Position numbers and translations under genes: made by a program. Source: Bdellovibrio sp. ArHS (GTDB lineage Bacteria > Bdellovibrionota > Bdellovibrionia > Bdellovibrionales > Bdellovibrionaceae). From it: a stretch of DNA of 64,000 bases. The notes under the pieces were generated by a model that ran no database searches, was not told the origin of the DNA, and was given only the letters and a program-made list of their open reading frames with translations. Position 1 is the first letter of the stretch. Every line of letters begins with the position of its first letter. This document shows positions 42,528-50,713 of the stretch, one piece after another. The stretch is taken from positions 1 to 64,000 of the forward strand of contig NZ_JTEV01000003.1 in the NCBI RefSeq assembly GCF_000786105.1, in the 5' to 3' direction.

Positions 42528-43516
42528 TTCAAATTTCATACAGCCCTTATTCTTTGAAACCCGTGCAGGCACTTAATGCCGTGGCGGGGGCATCACCCCG
42601 CGAAGGGGTTTTGCTAAAGATCGAATGGGATGATGGAATGAAGGGCTACGCGGATCTGCATCCTTGGCCTGAATTGGGTGACTTGAGCCTGGAAGAGCAG
42701 ATGTCAGAACTGCGCCGCGGACGCATGTCGCCACAAATTGAGCAAAGTTTTTGGTTGGCTCGCCGGGATGCTTTGGCTCGGCATGAAAAGAAAAGTCTTT
42801 TTGATGGGACAGAGAAGCTTAAAAATAATTTTCTTCTTACAAACTTTAATTCTCTTAAGCCCGGTTTTTTAGACGAGCTCAAAAGGGACGGATACACGTC
42901 TTTGAAAATAAAAGTCGGAAGGAATCTGCAAGAGGAAGCGGATGTGCTGACTCATGTGGCGGCCGCTGGGCTGAAAATTCGTCTAGATTTTAATGCGGTC
43001 GCAACCTGGCAGATCTTTGAACGATTCATGCGCAGCCTTCCTACGACGGTAAAGCCATCTATTGAGTACGTCGAAGATCCCTTTCCGTTCGACGTGACTT
43101 CCTGGAACGAAGCCAAGAAGCTTGTGAAAATAGCGATCGACAATCAGTATGACAAAGTCCCCTGGCAGATTTTGCGGACGGCCCCCTTTGATGTCATCGT
43201 TATTAAACCGGCAAAAATGGACGTGGATAAGGCCATTGAGCGTTGTCGGCAGTGGAATCTAAAAGCGACAGTGACAAGCTATATGGATCATGCGGTCGGT
43301 GTGGCACATGCCGCGGCCGTTGCCATGGAACTCAAAAAAAAGCATGGCGAGATGATCCTGGAAGCGGGTTGTTTAACTCATCGTCATTACAACATGGATT
43401 CGTTTTCAGCCGAAATAAATACGCAGGGACCGTATCTTTTGAGAATCAAAGGGCATGGTGTGGGTTTTGACAAACTTCTAAAGGAACTGCCGTGGCATCA
43501 GCTCAAGAGAAATTAG
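42524..43516 (+). CDS. menC: o-Succinylbenzoate synthase MenC
   Basis: Start is TTG within the TTGA overlap with menA. The 330-residue protein is an enolase-superfamily enzyme with the catalytic KxK (SLKIKVGRN) and metal ligands in RLDFNAVATW, EYVEDPFPFD and KIAIDNQYD, then VIVIKPAKMD with the second Lys. It dehydrates SHCHC to o-succinylbenzoate. Weakly conserved overall, but the motifs plus position between menA and menE support MenC rather than another enolase-like enzyme. menE overlaps it by 25 bases. Confidence 0.88.
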   Translation: MIQISYSPYSLKPVQALNAVAGASPREGVLLKIEWDDGMKGYADLHPWPELGDLSLEEQMSELRRGRMSPQIEQSFWLARRDALARHEKKSLFDGTEKLKNNFLLTNFNSLKPGFLDELKRDGYTSLKIKVGRNLQEEADVLTHVAAAGLKIRLDFNAVATWQIFERFMRSLPTTVKPSIEYVEDPFPFDVTSWNEAKKLVKIAIDNQYDKVPWQILRTAPFDVIVIKPAKMDVDKAIERCRQWNLKATVTSYMDHAVGVAHAAAVAMELKKKHGEMILEAGCLTHRHYNMDSFSAEINTQGPYLLRIKGHGVGFDKLLKELPWHQLKRN

Positions 43517-44652
43517 ATCTCTTTTCCACGGCGAATGAAATTCTTCTGAACCCTCGTCTACCGCGCGAAGATTACGAGGCTCTTTACGCTTTAGCGGAAA
43601 ATGTGCAAAAAGAAAAACAGCTTCAAGGACATGTGTGGTTAGCGACATCCGGTTCGACGGCAGAGTCGGCGGCGCGAACGAAGCTGGTCGCGCTTTCCAA
43701 AAAAGCTCTTCTTAGTTCTGCGGAAGCCGTGAATCAGCATTTGCAAAGCACATCAAACGACGTGTGGACTCAGGTTTTGCCTCATTTCCATGTTGGCGGG
43801 TTGGGCATCGAAGTGCGTGCCGAACTTGCGGGCGCACGGGTTGTTTCGGCTTTAAAAGACGGTCGTTGGGACACGGATCATTTTTATAAGATCCTTTTTC
43901 AAGAACGCTGCACACTTTCGGCTTTGGTTCCCACTCAAGTTTATGATTTGGTGGCTCGCTCTTTGCCGGCACCGCCGTTGATACGCGCGATCGTCGTTGG
44001 TGGGGGGGCCTTTGAAGTGGAGCTTTTTAAAAAAGCCCGCGCTTTGGGGTGGCCCGTCCTACCCAGTTATGGAATGACCGAGACGGCCTCCCAAATTGCG
44101 ACGGCTCGTTTGCAGTCCCTTACAGAATCTGACTTTCCTGAGATGGTTCTTCTTTCCCATGCCCAGGCACGGAAAAATGAAGATGGATTCTTACAGGTGC
44201 AGGCAACATCGTTGTTCACTTGCTATGCGCAAAACTCCGCGCAACAAGCTCGCTGGTGGGACCCTAAAGTTGATGGGTGGTTCACCACGGAGGATCGGGG
44301 TGAAGTTATTCAAGGGGCTTTGCATATTCAGGGCCGCAGTAAGGACTATATAAAAATCGGCGGCGAGGGGACTAATGTCGCACACTTGCGGTCTATACTC
44401 GAAAATTGTGCGCTGTCGGTAAGTCCGGATTTTCCTTTAAAAATGACATTGCTGGATATGCCATCTGAAAGATTAGGCAGTGAAATTCATATTGTCAGTC
44501 TGCTTTCCCAGGAAGAAACTGAAAACATAGTGAAAATCTTCTCTGAAAAAGTGCTTCCATTCGAAAAACCGCGTAAGATCCATTATGCGAAAGAAATCCC
44601 GCGCAGCGATTTAGGCAAGATTTTGTGGGCGCAATTAAGGAATTCATTATGA
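43492..44652 (+). CDS. menE: o-Succinylbenzoate-CoA ligase MenE
   Basis: Start is GTG at 43492 inside menC. The 386-residue ANL enzyme has a short phosphate loop LATSGSTAESAARTK, LPHFHVGGLGIEVRAELAGARVV, LPSYGMTETASQIATA, GWFTTEDRGEV, GRSKDYIKIGGEGTN and retains the catalytic Lys in IPRSDLGKILWAQL. It activates o-succinylbenzoate to its CoA ester. It is shorter than E. coli MenE (451). The stop overlaps the ferredoxin-like gene as ATGA. Confidence 0.9.
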   Translation: MASAQEKLDLFSTANEILLNPRLPREDYEALYALAENVQKEKQLQGHVWLATSGSTAESAARTKLVALSKKALLSSAEAVNQHLQSTSNDVWTQVLPHFHVGGLGIEVRAELAGARVVSALKDGRWDTDHFYKILFQERCTLSALVPTQVYDLVARSLPAPPLIRAIVVGGGAFEVELFKKARALGWPVLPSYGMTETASQIATARLQSLTESDFPEMVLLSHAQARKNEDGFLQVQATSLFTCYAQNSAQQARWWDPKVDGWFTTEDRGEVIQGALHIQGRSKDYIKIGGEGTNVAHLRSILENCALSVSPDFPLKMTLLDMPSERLGSEIHIVSLLSQEETENIVKIFSEKVLPFEKPRKIHYAKEIPRSDLGKILWAQLRNSL

Positions 44653-44972
44653 TTAAAAAAGAAGACAATCCGTGGTCCAAAGGCATCGTGCTAGTATGTA
44701 CGAAATGTCACAAAGCTATCAGTTCTAAAAATTTGCGCGAAGAAGGCAATGCCGGAGAAAACTTAAAAACATTTTTGAAGAAGTCTTTCAAAGAAAGCGG
44801 CGAGCTTTCCAAAATACGGATCGTGACATCCAGTTGCTTGGATGTCTGCATCGATGAGCTTCAAGCGCTGACGTACGCCAGCGTCGATGGTCAAACGGAA
44901 ACTTTCACGGTCCACCCAGAGGAGGACCGTGAAGAATTGCTTAATATTTTACGAAAGAAAATTAAGGACTAA
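44649..44972 (+). CDS. 2Fe-2S ferredoxin-like (thioredoxin-fold) protein
   Basis: The ATG at 44649 overlaps the menE stop as ATGA. The 107-residue protein has four Cys in the pattern of thioredoxin-like 2Fe-2S ferredoxins: GIVLVCTKCHKAIS near the N terminus and VTSSCLDVCIDELQAL in the middle. A redox role next to menaquinone genes is likely by position, for example electron delivery to a partner oxidoreductase, but no partner is known. Its 3' end overlaps the convergent lipoprotein gene by 11 bases. Confidence 0.75.
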   Translation: MIKKEDNPWSKGIVLVCTKCHKAISSKNLREEGNAGENLKTFLKKSFKESGELSKIRIVTSSCLDVCIDELQALTYASVDGQTETFTVHPEEDREELLNILRKKIKD

Positions 44973-46866
44973 AGTAGCCGGTGAGGTTGGTGTAGTAGAA
45001 GCCTGGCATTGCTACACTGAGAGTCAACGACGTTCCGCCCGGGATGGTCTGTTTGGAAATATAGAAAATGCCAGAGTCACTGCCTGCCGGAATTATGACG
45101 GACGGTGAACTTAAGATCGAGCATGCGGCATCCGCATAAAGACGATTGTTGACGCCATCACCAAAGTTCACGTCAATAGGAATGGTCAGGCTTGCTGCCG
45201 AAGATACCGGATTGGAAGTTTCATCCTTGCGTGTAACAAGAACCGGAACGCAACTGGGTGCTACGGCCAAATCCCATAGATCGCTTTGTGGTTGCAGAGT
45301 GATGCGATTGGCGATCGTCTTCACTCTTAATTCTGTACTGTTCGATGCCAAGCCGCTCAGTTTGAAATGATAGGTGCCGTCGCTTGCGGTGGCTTTAAAG
45401 TAGACGATCGTCGAATCGGCCCCAGAAGGGATCGTCGCCTGCGTGGCCTCATACCCGGCGTAACATCCCGAATGTGCGTAAAATGTACCTACCGAAGCCT
45501 CCAAAGTCGCAAGGCTTATAATCGTGTTGCTGCTTGCGGGTAGACGAGTCCCGTTTTCATTCATGACCACCACTTGAAAAGACTGACAGGAGTATCGATT
45601 CACATCGCGAGGTCCCCAGATATCGGTCTTGGTGATAGTTGTTTTATTGGTGAGATCCACCTTCATGTTGTACGGAGCAAAGTCGTAAGTATACGCACTG
45701 CCGGTGCCGGTCGAAATTGAGATGTTGAACGATTTATAAGAGTCCGTTTCCGATGCAGATTGGTATTTCAAATAGGCCGTAAATTCACCTGAGTCTACCA
45801 GGTTCATCGTCGTTGCTTCCGAAGAACAGGAAGCATCGGTATAGAATTTTGCCTTCGAATCGGAGCTGGCTAAATTGATCACCCCACCTGAGTTTGAAGA
45901 CACGGCAGATCGATCATAATTGTTGGCACGCATCTTAATCGGATAACAGAGGTCTTTATAGATTTGATAGCGATGATCTTCCAGGGAAATCCAGCGCGTG
46001 TTTGCCGAGCTTGAGTCGCGCATGACCACAGAATAAGGAGTGGAGCTTGGTGTGAGTGCCGAAGTATTGATGACTTTGAAACTCATGTTTCCAGACTTCG
46101 CGGTGGTGGGAAAGCGATAGATGATGTCGATGCCATCTTGACCTGCGGGAATACTGAAAGACGTTTGCCCGGCGGTTCCAGCGACATCATTTTCACAATC
46201 CTGATAAGTCGCATAGGCGGCGATGGGAGCCGCCACAGATTGATAAGTTTTTTGCACTGAAAAAGTGACGGCTGCCGAATGGGAAGTTCGATATCCTTGT
46301 GAGTTGGTCAGGTACACCCGCAGATAATCGCACTGTCCCGAGCCTGCATATCCAGCCGGCCAGGTTTTCTCGATATTCACGGTGGCGGCAGAGCCTCCGC
46401 CTTGTTTGGGGTCTTGTAAAACGAGAATGGCGGTGTCGCCGATGGCCGTTTCACCTTTTATATAAATGTAGTCGACGTCGGTTCCACTGCTTCCGGCCGT
46501 AATGCCCCAAATATTTTCAAGATCATTTTTAGTCAAATAAAGATCGAAAGATCCATCCGAACAATCCCGATCGTTGGTAATTCCGGTCAAGGATGTTCCT
46601 GTTGTATCGGGAATCGAGGGCGGTTGATGCCATGCTGTTTTGTCGAAGCTAAGTAAGACGTTGCCAACGCGAGTGTCACAACTTCCTTGAATGCGCACAT
46701 AGTTTTGGACATCGAAGTCCTGATCAAACGGACTCGATCCCTTCAAAGAAGGGGCGGGAAGTTTTTTTCCTAGTGACGCCACTTCTAATTCGGGACTTTT
46801 GCAACTTGTTAACAAGATCGCAGAAAGGAATAAAACACAGGCATATTTAGAGGTTACGTTCTTCAT
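44962..46866 (-). CDS. Modular Cys-containing lipoprotein of unknown function
   Basis: The 634-residue protein has a lipoprotein signal (CVLFLSAILLTSC) and is otherwise beta-rich with at least five degenerate modules of about 100-130 residues. Each has a Cys near Asp/Tyr, then a (I/V)PAGxD-like loop and an aromatic strand: DCENDVAG with SIPAGQDGIDIIY, YTDASCSS with DSGEFTAYLKY, YAHSGCYAGYE with TIPSGADSTIVYF, YADAACSI with IIPAGSDSGIFYI, and an earlier RDCSDGSFDLY module. Probably tandem immunoglobulin-like domains on the outer membrane surface. No known family recognised. Convergent with and overlapping the ferredoxin-like gene by 11 bases. Confidence 0.78.
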   Translation of the reverse strand: MKNVTSKYACVLFLSAILLTSCKSPELEVASLGKKLPAPSLKGSSPFDQDFDVQNYVRIQGSCDTRVGNVLLSFDKTAWHQPPSIPDTTGTSLTGITNDRDCSDGSFDLYLTKNDLENIWGITAGSSGTDVDYIYIKGETAIGDTAILVLQDPKQGGGSAATVNIEKTWPAGYAGSGQCDYLRVYLTNSQGYRTSHSAAVTFSVQKTYQSVAAPIAAYATYQDCENDVAGTAGQTSFSIPAGQDGIDIIYRFPTTAKSGNMSFKVINTSALTPSSTPYSVVMRDSSSANTRWISLEDHRYQIYKDLCYPIKMRANNYDRSAVSSNSGGVINLASSDSKAKFYTDASCSSEATTMNLVDSGEFTAYLKYQSASETDSYKSFNISISTGTGSAYTYDFAPYNMKVDLTNKTTITKTDIWGPRDVNRYSCQSFQVVVMNENGTRLPASSNTIISLATLEASVGTFYAHSGCYAGYEATQATIPSGADSTIVYFKATASDGTYHFKLSGLASNSTELRVKTIANRITLQPQSDLWDLAVAPSCVPVLVTRKDETSNPVSSAASLTIPIDVNFGDGVNNRLYADAACSILSSPSVIIPAGSDSGIFYISKQTIPGGTSLTLSVAMPGFYYTNLTGYFSP

Positions 46867-46969
46867 GAGTATCTCTTCGACAAAGGACGGGGTATCCTAA
46901 AGCTTCAGAATGAGATTCTTCGAAGAACTAACTTTCTTGTAAAAAAAGTGAATCAGGATGAAACGGTTG

Positions 46970-46999
46970 GAAAAAAAGAGTGGGTTATTTTCCCCACCC
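46970..46999 (-). terminator. Terminator of the YkgJ-type gene
   Basis: On the minus strand GGGTGGG and CCCACTC pair over 7 positions (one G-U) around an 8-nt loop, followed by a run of seven T. The stem includes the end of the YkgJ-type gene. Confidence 0.7.
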
Positions 47000-47440
47000 T
47001 TTCTCACTTTTTATTTGCTCACGCAGTTGCGCTTCGATGCGGTCACCAGAAACCAGCTCGCCACGGCCGACGCCAGGACAGAAAGCTTTGACATCCTTGG
47101 CCCAGGCTTTGGCATTCATGACTTCAGGCCAAAAAGGCCAAGTACGGCATTGAGTGGGACGTGCTTCATAGGCACCGCAGCTTTTTCCCTTAAGAAACAT
47201 GCAGTCCGGGTTCTTGGGATCTTCTTTCAAGTGCCAGATACCGCCACTGCGGGCACAGTATTTTTTCGTAAACTCGCTGACCCGCATATCGAAATGTTTA
47301 GCAAAGCGTTTGCGATCCTCAAGGCTTAAAAAAACGTAGCCGTATTCACCGTGTGACGTGCAGCACTTGCCCGAGCCTGTGCATTCAAAACGCACGCCCT
47401 TGCGCCACCACTCATCGCCTGTAAATTTAAACTCTTCCAT
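46985..47440 (-). CDS. YkgJ-family cysteine-cluster protein
   Basis: The 151-residue protein has the YkgJ/Fe-S cluster pattern: VRFECTGSGKCCTSHGEYGYVFLSLEDRKRFAKHF, a Cys in KKYCARS, CMFLKGKSCGAYEARPTQCRTWPFWPE. The eight or so Cys probably bind a metal or Fe-S cluster. Function in the family is not well known. AAAGG lies before the ATG, 4 bases after the thioesterase stop, so these two form a unit. Confidence 0.85.
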   Translation of the reverse strand: MEEFKFTGDEWWRKGVRFECTGSGKCCTSHGEYGYVFLSLEDRKRFAKHFDMRVSEFTKKYCARSGGIWHLKEDPKNPDCMFLKGKSCGAYEARPTQCRTWPFWPEVMNAKAWAKDVKAFCPGVGRGELVSGDRIEAQLREQIKSEKGWGK

Positions 47441-47444
47441 CGTT

Positions 47445-47867
47445 TTAACCTTTCACAGCTTCCAGATAGGGCTCAAGACGAGATTTCATTTCCACAGTCA
47501 GAGGCGCTTTCTGTTTCGTCTTGCCATCGACCACAGAATGCACCATTTGAACCACGGCATTCTTTTTGCCGTTTTGAGAGAAAACATACTTCATTTTAAA
47601 AGAGGTTTCACCAAAACTCGCGACCGTGACAGCGATGTCGTAGGTTTGCCCAGGAAAAAAAGGAGATAAAAAGTCAGATTCAGTATGGCGGATGGGAATA
47701 ATCAGGTCGCGCTGTCCGAACCACCCTTGATAGGTATAACCCGCAGCCTGGATAAACTCTTCGAATGCGTCATGCGCAAAGCCGAAAATATTCCCGAAAA
47801 ACATGATTCCAGCAGGATCGGCTTCCTTGAAGGTCAGGGTCTTTTTGGTGTGAAAGATTTTATTCAT
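47445..47867 (-). CDS. Hotdog-fold acyl-CoA thioesterase, candidate DHNA-CoA thioesterase
   Basis: The 140-residue protein belongs to the 4-hydroxybenzoyl-CoA thioesterase type of hotdog enzymes: TLTFKEADPAGIMFFGNIFGFAHDAFEEF with the catalytic Asp in DPAGI, and GQTYDIAVTVASFGETSFKMKYVF. Cyanobacterial and other DHNA-CoA thioesterases (MenI) of this type act in phylloquinone/menaquinone synthesis. The nearby menA, menC and menE genes make MenI plausible, but a general YbgC-like role cannot be excluded. Co-transcribed with the YkgJ-type gene. Confidence 0.8.
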   Translation of the reverse strand: MNKIFHTKKTLTFKEADPAGIMFFGNIFGFAHDAFEEFIQAAGYTYQGWFGQRDLIIPIRHTESDFLSPFFPGQTYDIAVTVASFGETSFKMKYVFSQNGKKNAVVQMVHSVVDGKTKQKAPLTVEMKSRLEPYLEAVKG

Positions 47868-47958
47868 AATGTCTCGAACTTTAAGGCCGGAGAGCCCTTG
47901 ACAGCAAGCAGATAAATCGCCAAGTTATCGGCTTACGACCCACCTTTAGGAGTTCAAA

Positions 47959-48915
47959 TTGCAGCGAAGTGTCATTGATCTTAAAGTCTATGATCCAAAG
48001 GATTTTCCGGCTTATTTGCCGAAGCTGAATAAGCTTTACGAGGATCTCTTCGCTGGCGGAAAAGGGTTCCGCGCAAAACTCATTCGCATGATGAGTTCTA
48101 ACCTGTCTTTGGATGCCAAAGCGGAACTTCTTTTGGCACAGACAATCGAGTTTATTCATAACGCCTCTTTGCTTCATGATGACCTTATCGATCGCTCGCA
48201 TCTTCGTCGTGGCAAAACGGCTGCGTGGCTGAAGTACACTCCCGAGTACGCTGTTTTGGCGGGCGACTATCTTTTGGCGCGCGTGATGGTCAACCTTTCC
48301 GGTCATGGCAATATCCAGCTTGTGCAATACACAGCCGAAGTCATTTCTGATCTTTTAGAAGGGGAGTGGCTTCAAGACTCTGTGGTGGGCGACTTCTTTG
48401 TCACTCTTGAGCAATTGGATCGCATTCACAATTTAAAGACGGCCAGTTTGTTTAAATGGTGTATCCGTGCGCCCTTCATCGCGCAGGAAAGATACGACGT
48501 GGAATTGCATCGCGTCCTTGAGGAAATGGGAACCTTGTTAGGTCAACTCTTCCAGCGCAGCGATGACTTATTGGATTATGATATTCGCAATGATGAAGGC
48601 AAAGCCATTTTGGGCGATCTTAAATCCGGATATCTAAATTCCTTCGGCGCGTTCGTATCGCAAGGGCGTTCTCGTCAAGAGATCGACACATTGGTGAAAA
48701 GTAAAAATCTGGAAGAGTTCTACGCCAGCATCGGCGGCAAAGCTCAATTCGATCAAAAACTTTTGGCTTTCGATGAAATGAACAAAGGTCTTATCCAGAT
48801 GTACAATCATCACCTTGAGCGTTTGAAGACCTTTTTGCAGCCCGGGGAAGAAGGCTTGATCGAGCAACTTCGACCTTTGACGGAAATTCTTTATTGGAGA
48901 AGGAAGCCTTCGTGA
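47959..48915 (+). CDS. Polyprenyl diphosphate synthase
   Basis: Start is TTG with TAGGAG upstream. The 318-residue protein has the trans-prenyltransferase motifs: GGKGFRAKLIRM, first Asp-rich motif LLHDDLIDRSHLRRGK, LAGDYLLARV, and second motif QRSDDLLDYD followed by GKAILGDLKSGYLN. It builds the long isoprenoid chain, most likely for the menaquinone side chain attached by MenA. Chain length cannot be read safely. It overlaps the next UbiA-family gene as GTGA. Confidence 0.9.
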   Translation: MQRSVIDLKVYDPKDFPAYLPKLNKLYEDLFAGGKGFRAKLIRMMSSNLSLDAKAELLLAQTIEFIHNASLLHDDLIDRSHLRRGKTAAWLKYTPEYAVLAGDYLLARVMVNLSGHGNIQLVQYTAEVISDLLEGEWLQDSVVGDFFVTLEQLDRIHNLKTASLFKWCIRAPFIAQERYDVELHRVLEEMGTLLGQLFQRSDDLLDYDIRNDEGKAILGDLKSGYLNSFGAFVSQGRSRQEIDTLVKSKNLEEFYASIGGKAQFDQKLLAFDEMNKGLIQMYNHHLERLKTFLQPGEEGLIEQLRPLTEILYWRRKPS

Positions 48916-49979
48916 GTGAACTGATCACGCTTTCAAAAAATTCTCCGGAATTTGAATCGTACTTGTTAGGCACATTCTCTAAAGAACAAAGAGCTTTGCC
49001 GGTACAGACACTTAACGTGAATTCTGCCTCTGAAACAGTGACTTTTCGTGTTCTTCCTCTTGCGAGTATTCAGAAGCCTTCCTGGTTGATCGTGCTATTG
49101 CAGACTTTCAAGGCTCGCAGTTTTCTGTTGATTTTAGCGCCGTTGTTTTTGGTGCTTACAAAAAACATTGTATTTCGCACTGTCGTAGACCCCATCACCA
49201 CAATTATCGCTACCGTCGGGGTGATTCTGGCTTTCATCGCGGTGAACTTGCGCAATGATTATATGGATCACATGAAGGGTGTGGACCGCGTTCTGGAAAG
49301 AAGTGGCAGTCGCTCGATTCAAAACGGATGGGTCACGGCCGCTCAGGTTAAAAGCTATTCGACAGTTTTATTGACCCTTGCGATTCTGTGCGCGCTTCCC
49401 ATCATCTTTGCTTTCCCGGAAGTGGCCGGAGTGATTTTCCTTAGTCTGGTCGTGGGATTGTGGGCGCAGTTTAAAAAACAAAACTCTTTCAAATATCAGA
49501 TTGGTGGAGAATTTGCTCTGTTCCTGATGTTGGGTCCCTTGTTAACGGTCGGCTATCAGTTGGCCATGGGGGCGGGTTTTGACTGGGAAAGTGTGTGGCT
49601 AGGCTGTGTGTGGGGTTGGTTGGTTCTCTTCGTAGTTCAGCTTAAAAATTTCATGAACATTTTTGCCAGTGCCCAAGCTGGATTTACCAATACTGTGAAC
49701 TGGCTGGGCTTTGATAAAAGCCGTCGCCTATTGGCGATTTGGTGGTTTCTTTTTTTAGGCTTCAACTTTCTTTTTCATATGAGTTACGGCGGCTTTTATT
49801 GGGGGTTCTATCTTTCCCTGGTTTTGCTTTTACTTTCAGTTAGTTTTATCTATCGGTTAAAAAATATTTCCAGTCCTGTCGGGAGTGAGCTTCGGTCAGT
49901 CTTTAAAGCGGGTTTTAGACTTTTCCTTGTCACCATAGGCTTGTGGGTTTTTGAATGTCTGTGGTATCTGGGAGCTTAA
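48912..49979 (+). CDS. Second UbiA-family membrane protein with degenerate second motif
   Basis: GTG at 48912 overlaps the polyprenyl synthase stop; GAAGGAAG lies upstream. The 355-residue protein is polytopic with about eight membrane segments after a 55-residue soluble start. The first metal motif is intact (VNLRNDYMDHMKGVD at about 111-125), but the second, LRDHSGD in MenA, is here LKNFMNIFASAQAG (about 244-257), without the Asp pair. It may be a MenA/UbiA paralog with altered or no transferase activity. Position after a polyprenyl synthase suggests a link to isoprenoid lipid. The 3' end overlaps rsmJ. Confidence 0.75.
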   Translation: MSELITLSKNSPEFESYLLGTFSKEQRALPVQTLNVNSASETVTFRVLPLASIQKPSWLIVLLQTFKARSFLLILAPLFLVLTKNIVFRTVVDPITTIIATVGVILAFIAVNLRNDYMDHMKGVDRVLERSGSRSIQNGWVTAAQVKSYSTVLLTLAILCALPIIFAFPEVAGVIFLSLVVGLWAQFKKQNSFKYQIGGEFALFLMLGPLLTVGYQLAMGAGFDWESVWLGCVWGWLVLFVVQLKNFMNIFASAQAGFTNTVNWLGFDKSRRLLAIWWFLFLGFNFLFHMSYGGFYWGFYLSLVLLLLSVSFIYRLKNISSPVGSELRSVFKAGFRLFLVTIGLWVFECLWYLGA

Positions 49980-50713
49980 AGGCGTCACGCCTCTGTATTA
50001 TATCGTCAGAAGCGGCCACGGAAAAAGCCTCGCGCTGGGCCACTTTTTTAAATTGTCCGATAAATCCCCCGAACCCCGAAGAATTCTTTTTTCACCTGTT
50101 CATTGAAAATGAGCGCGTTTATGTGCGCGATCAGGAGCGTCGTTTGCTTGAAATTGATTTTGATAAAAATCATCTCGACTATGAACGCAAAGGACATCGC
50201 GGAAAGAATGAACTTATCGCCAAAGCTTTAGGTATTGCCAAGGGCTGCCATAAAATCTTAGATCTGTCAGTGGGGCTTGCCGTCGACAGTGTGTTTTTAA
50301 CTCAGTTGGGCTTTCAAGTGACTGGTGTGGAACGATCCCCTGTTCTTTATGCCCTTTTGCAAGAGGCGTTCGAAAAAACTCAGAAAGAGTCACTGCGAAC
50401 GTACCAGCTTTATTATTCTGACAGTCTGAATTTTCTTAAGGAAAAAAAAGGGCAGCTCGACATCGACAGCATTTATTTTGATCCGATGTATCCGCATAAA
50501 AAGAAGTCGGCTTTGCCCAAACAAGAGATGGTCGTGTTTCGCGATCTGGTCGGACACGATGAGGATGCGGCAGAGGTTCTTAAGGAAGCTTTGACCTGGC
50601 CAGTGCAGAGAGTTGTGGTGAAGCGCCCATTGCACGCTGAACAGTTACTGCCAGGCGTCCGTCACGCCTATGAAGGAAAGGTGGTCCGCTATGATACTTA
50701 TGTGGTTGGGTAG
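49955..50713 (+). CDS. rsmJ: 16S rRNA (guanine-1516-N2)-methyltransferase RsmJ-like
   Basis: The 252-residue SAM-dependent methyltransferase shows the SAM-site block ILDLSVGLAVDSVFLTQLGFQVTGVERSP and the RsmJ-specific IYFDPMYPHKKKSALPKQEMVVFRDLVGHDEDA, then RVVVKRPLHAEQLL. In E. coli RsmJ methylates G1516 of 16S rRNA. The ATG at 49955 overlaps the UbiA-family gene by 25 bases. An upstream-lying hypothetical use in quinone methylation (as MenG/UbiE) is not supported by the motifs. Confidence 0.87.
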   Translation: MSVVSGSLKASRLCIISSEAATEKASRWATFLNCPINPPNPEEFFFHLFIENERVYVRDQERRLLEIDFDKNHLDYERKGHRGKNELIAKALGIAKGCHKILDLSVGLAVDSVFLTQLGFQVTGVERSPVLYALLQEAFEKTQKESLRTYQLYYSDSLNFLKEKKGQLDIDSIYFDPMYPHKKKSALPKQEMVVFRDLVGHDEDAAEVLKEALTWPVQRVVVKRPLHAEQLLPGVRHAYEGKVVRYDTYVVG

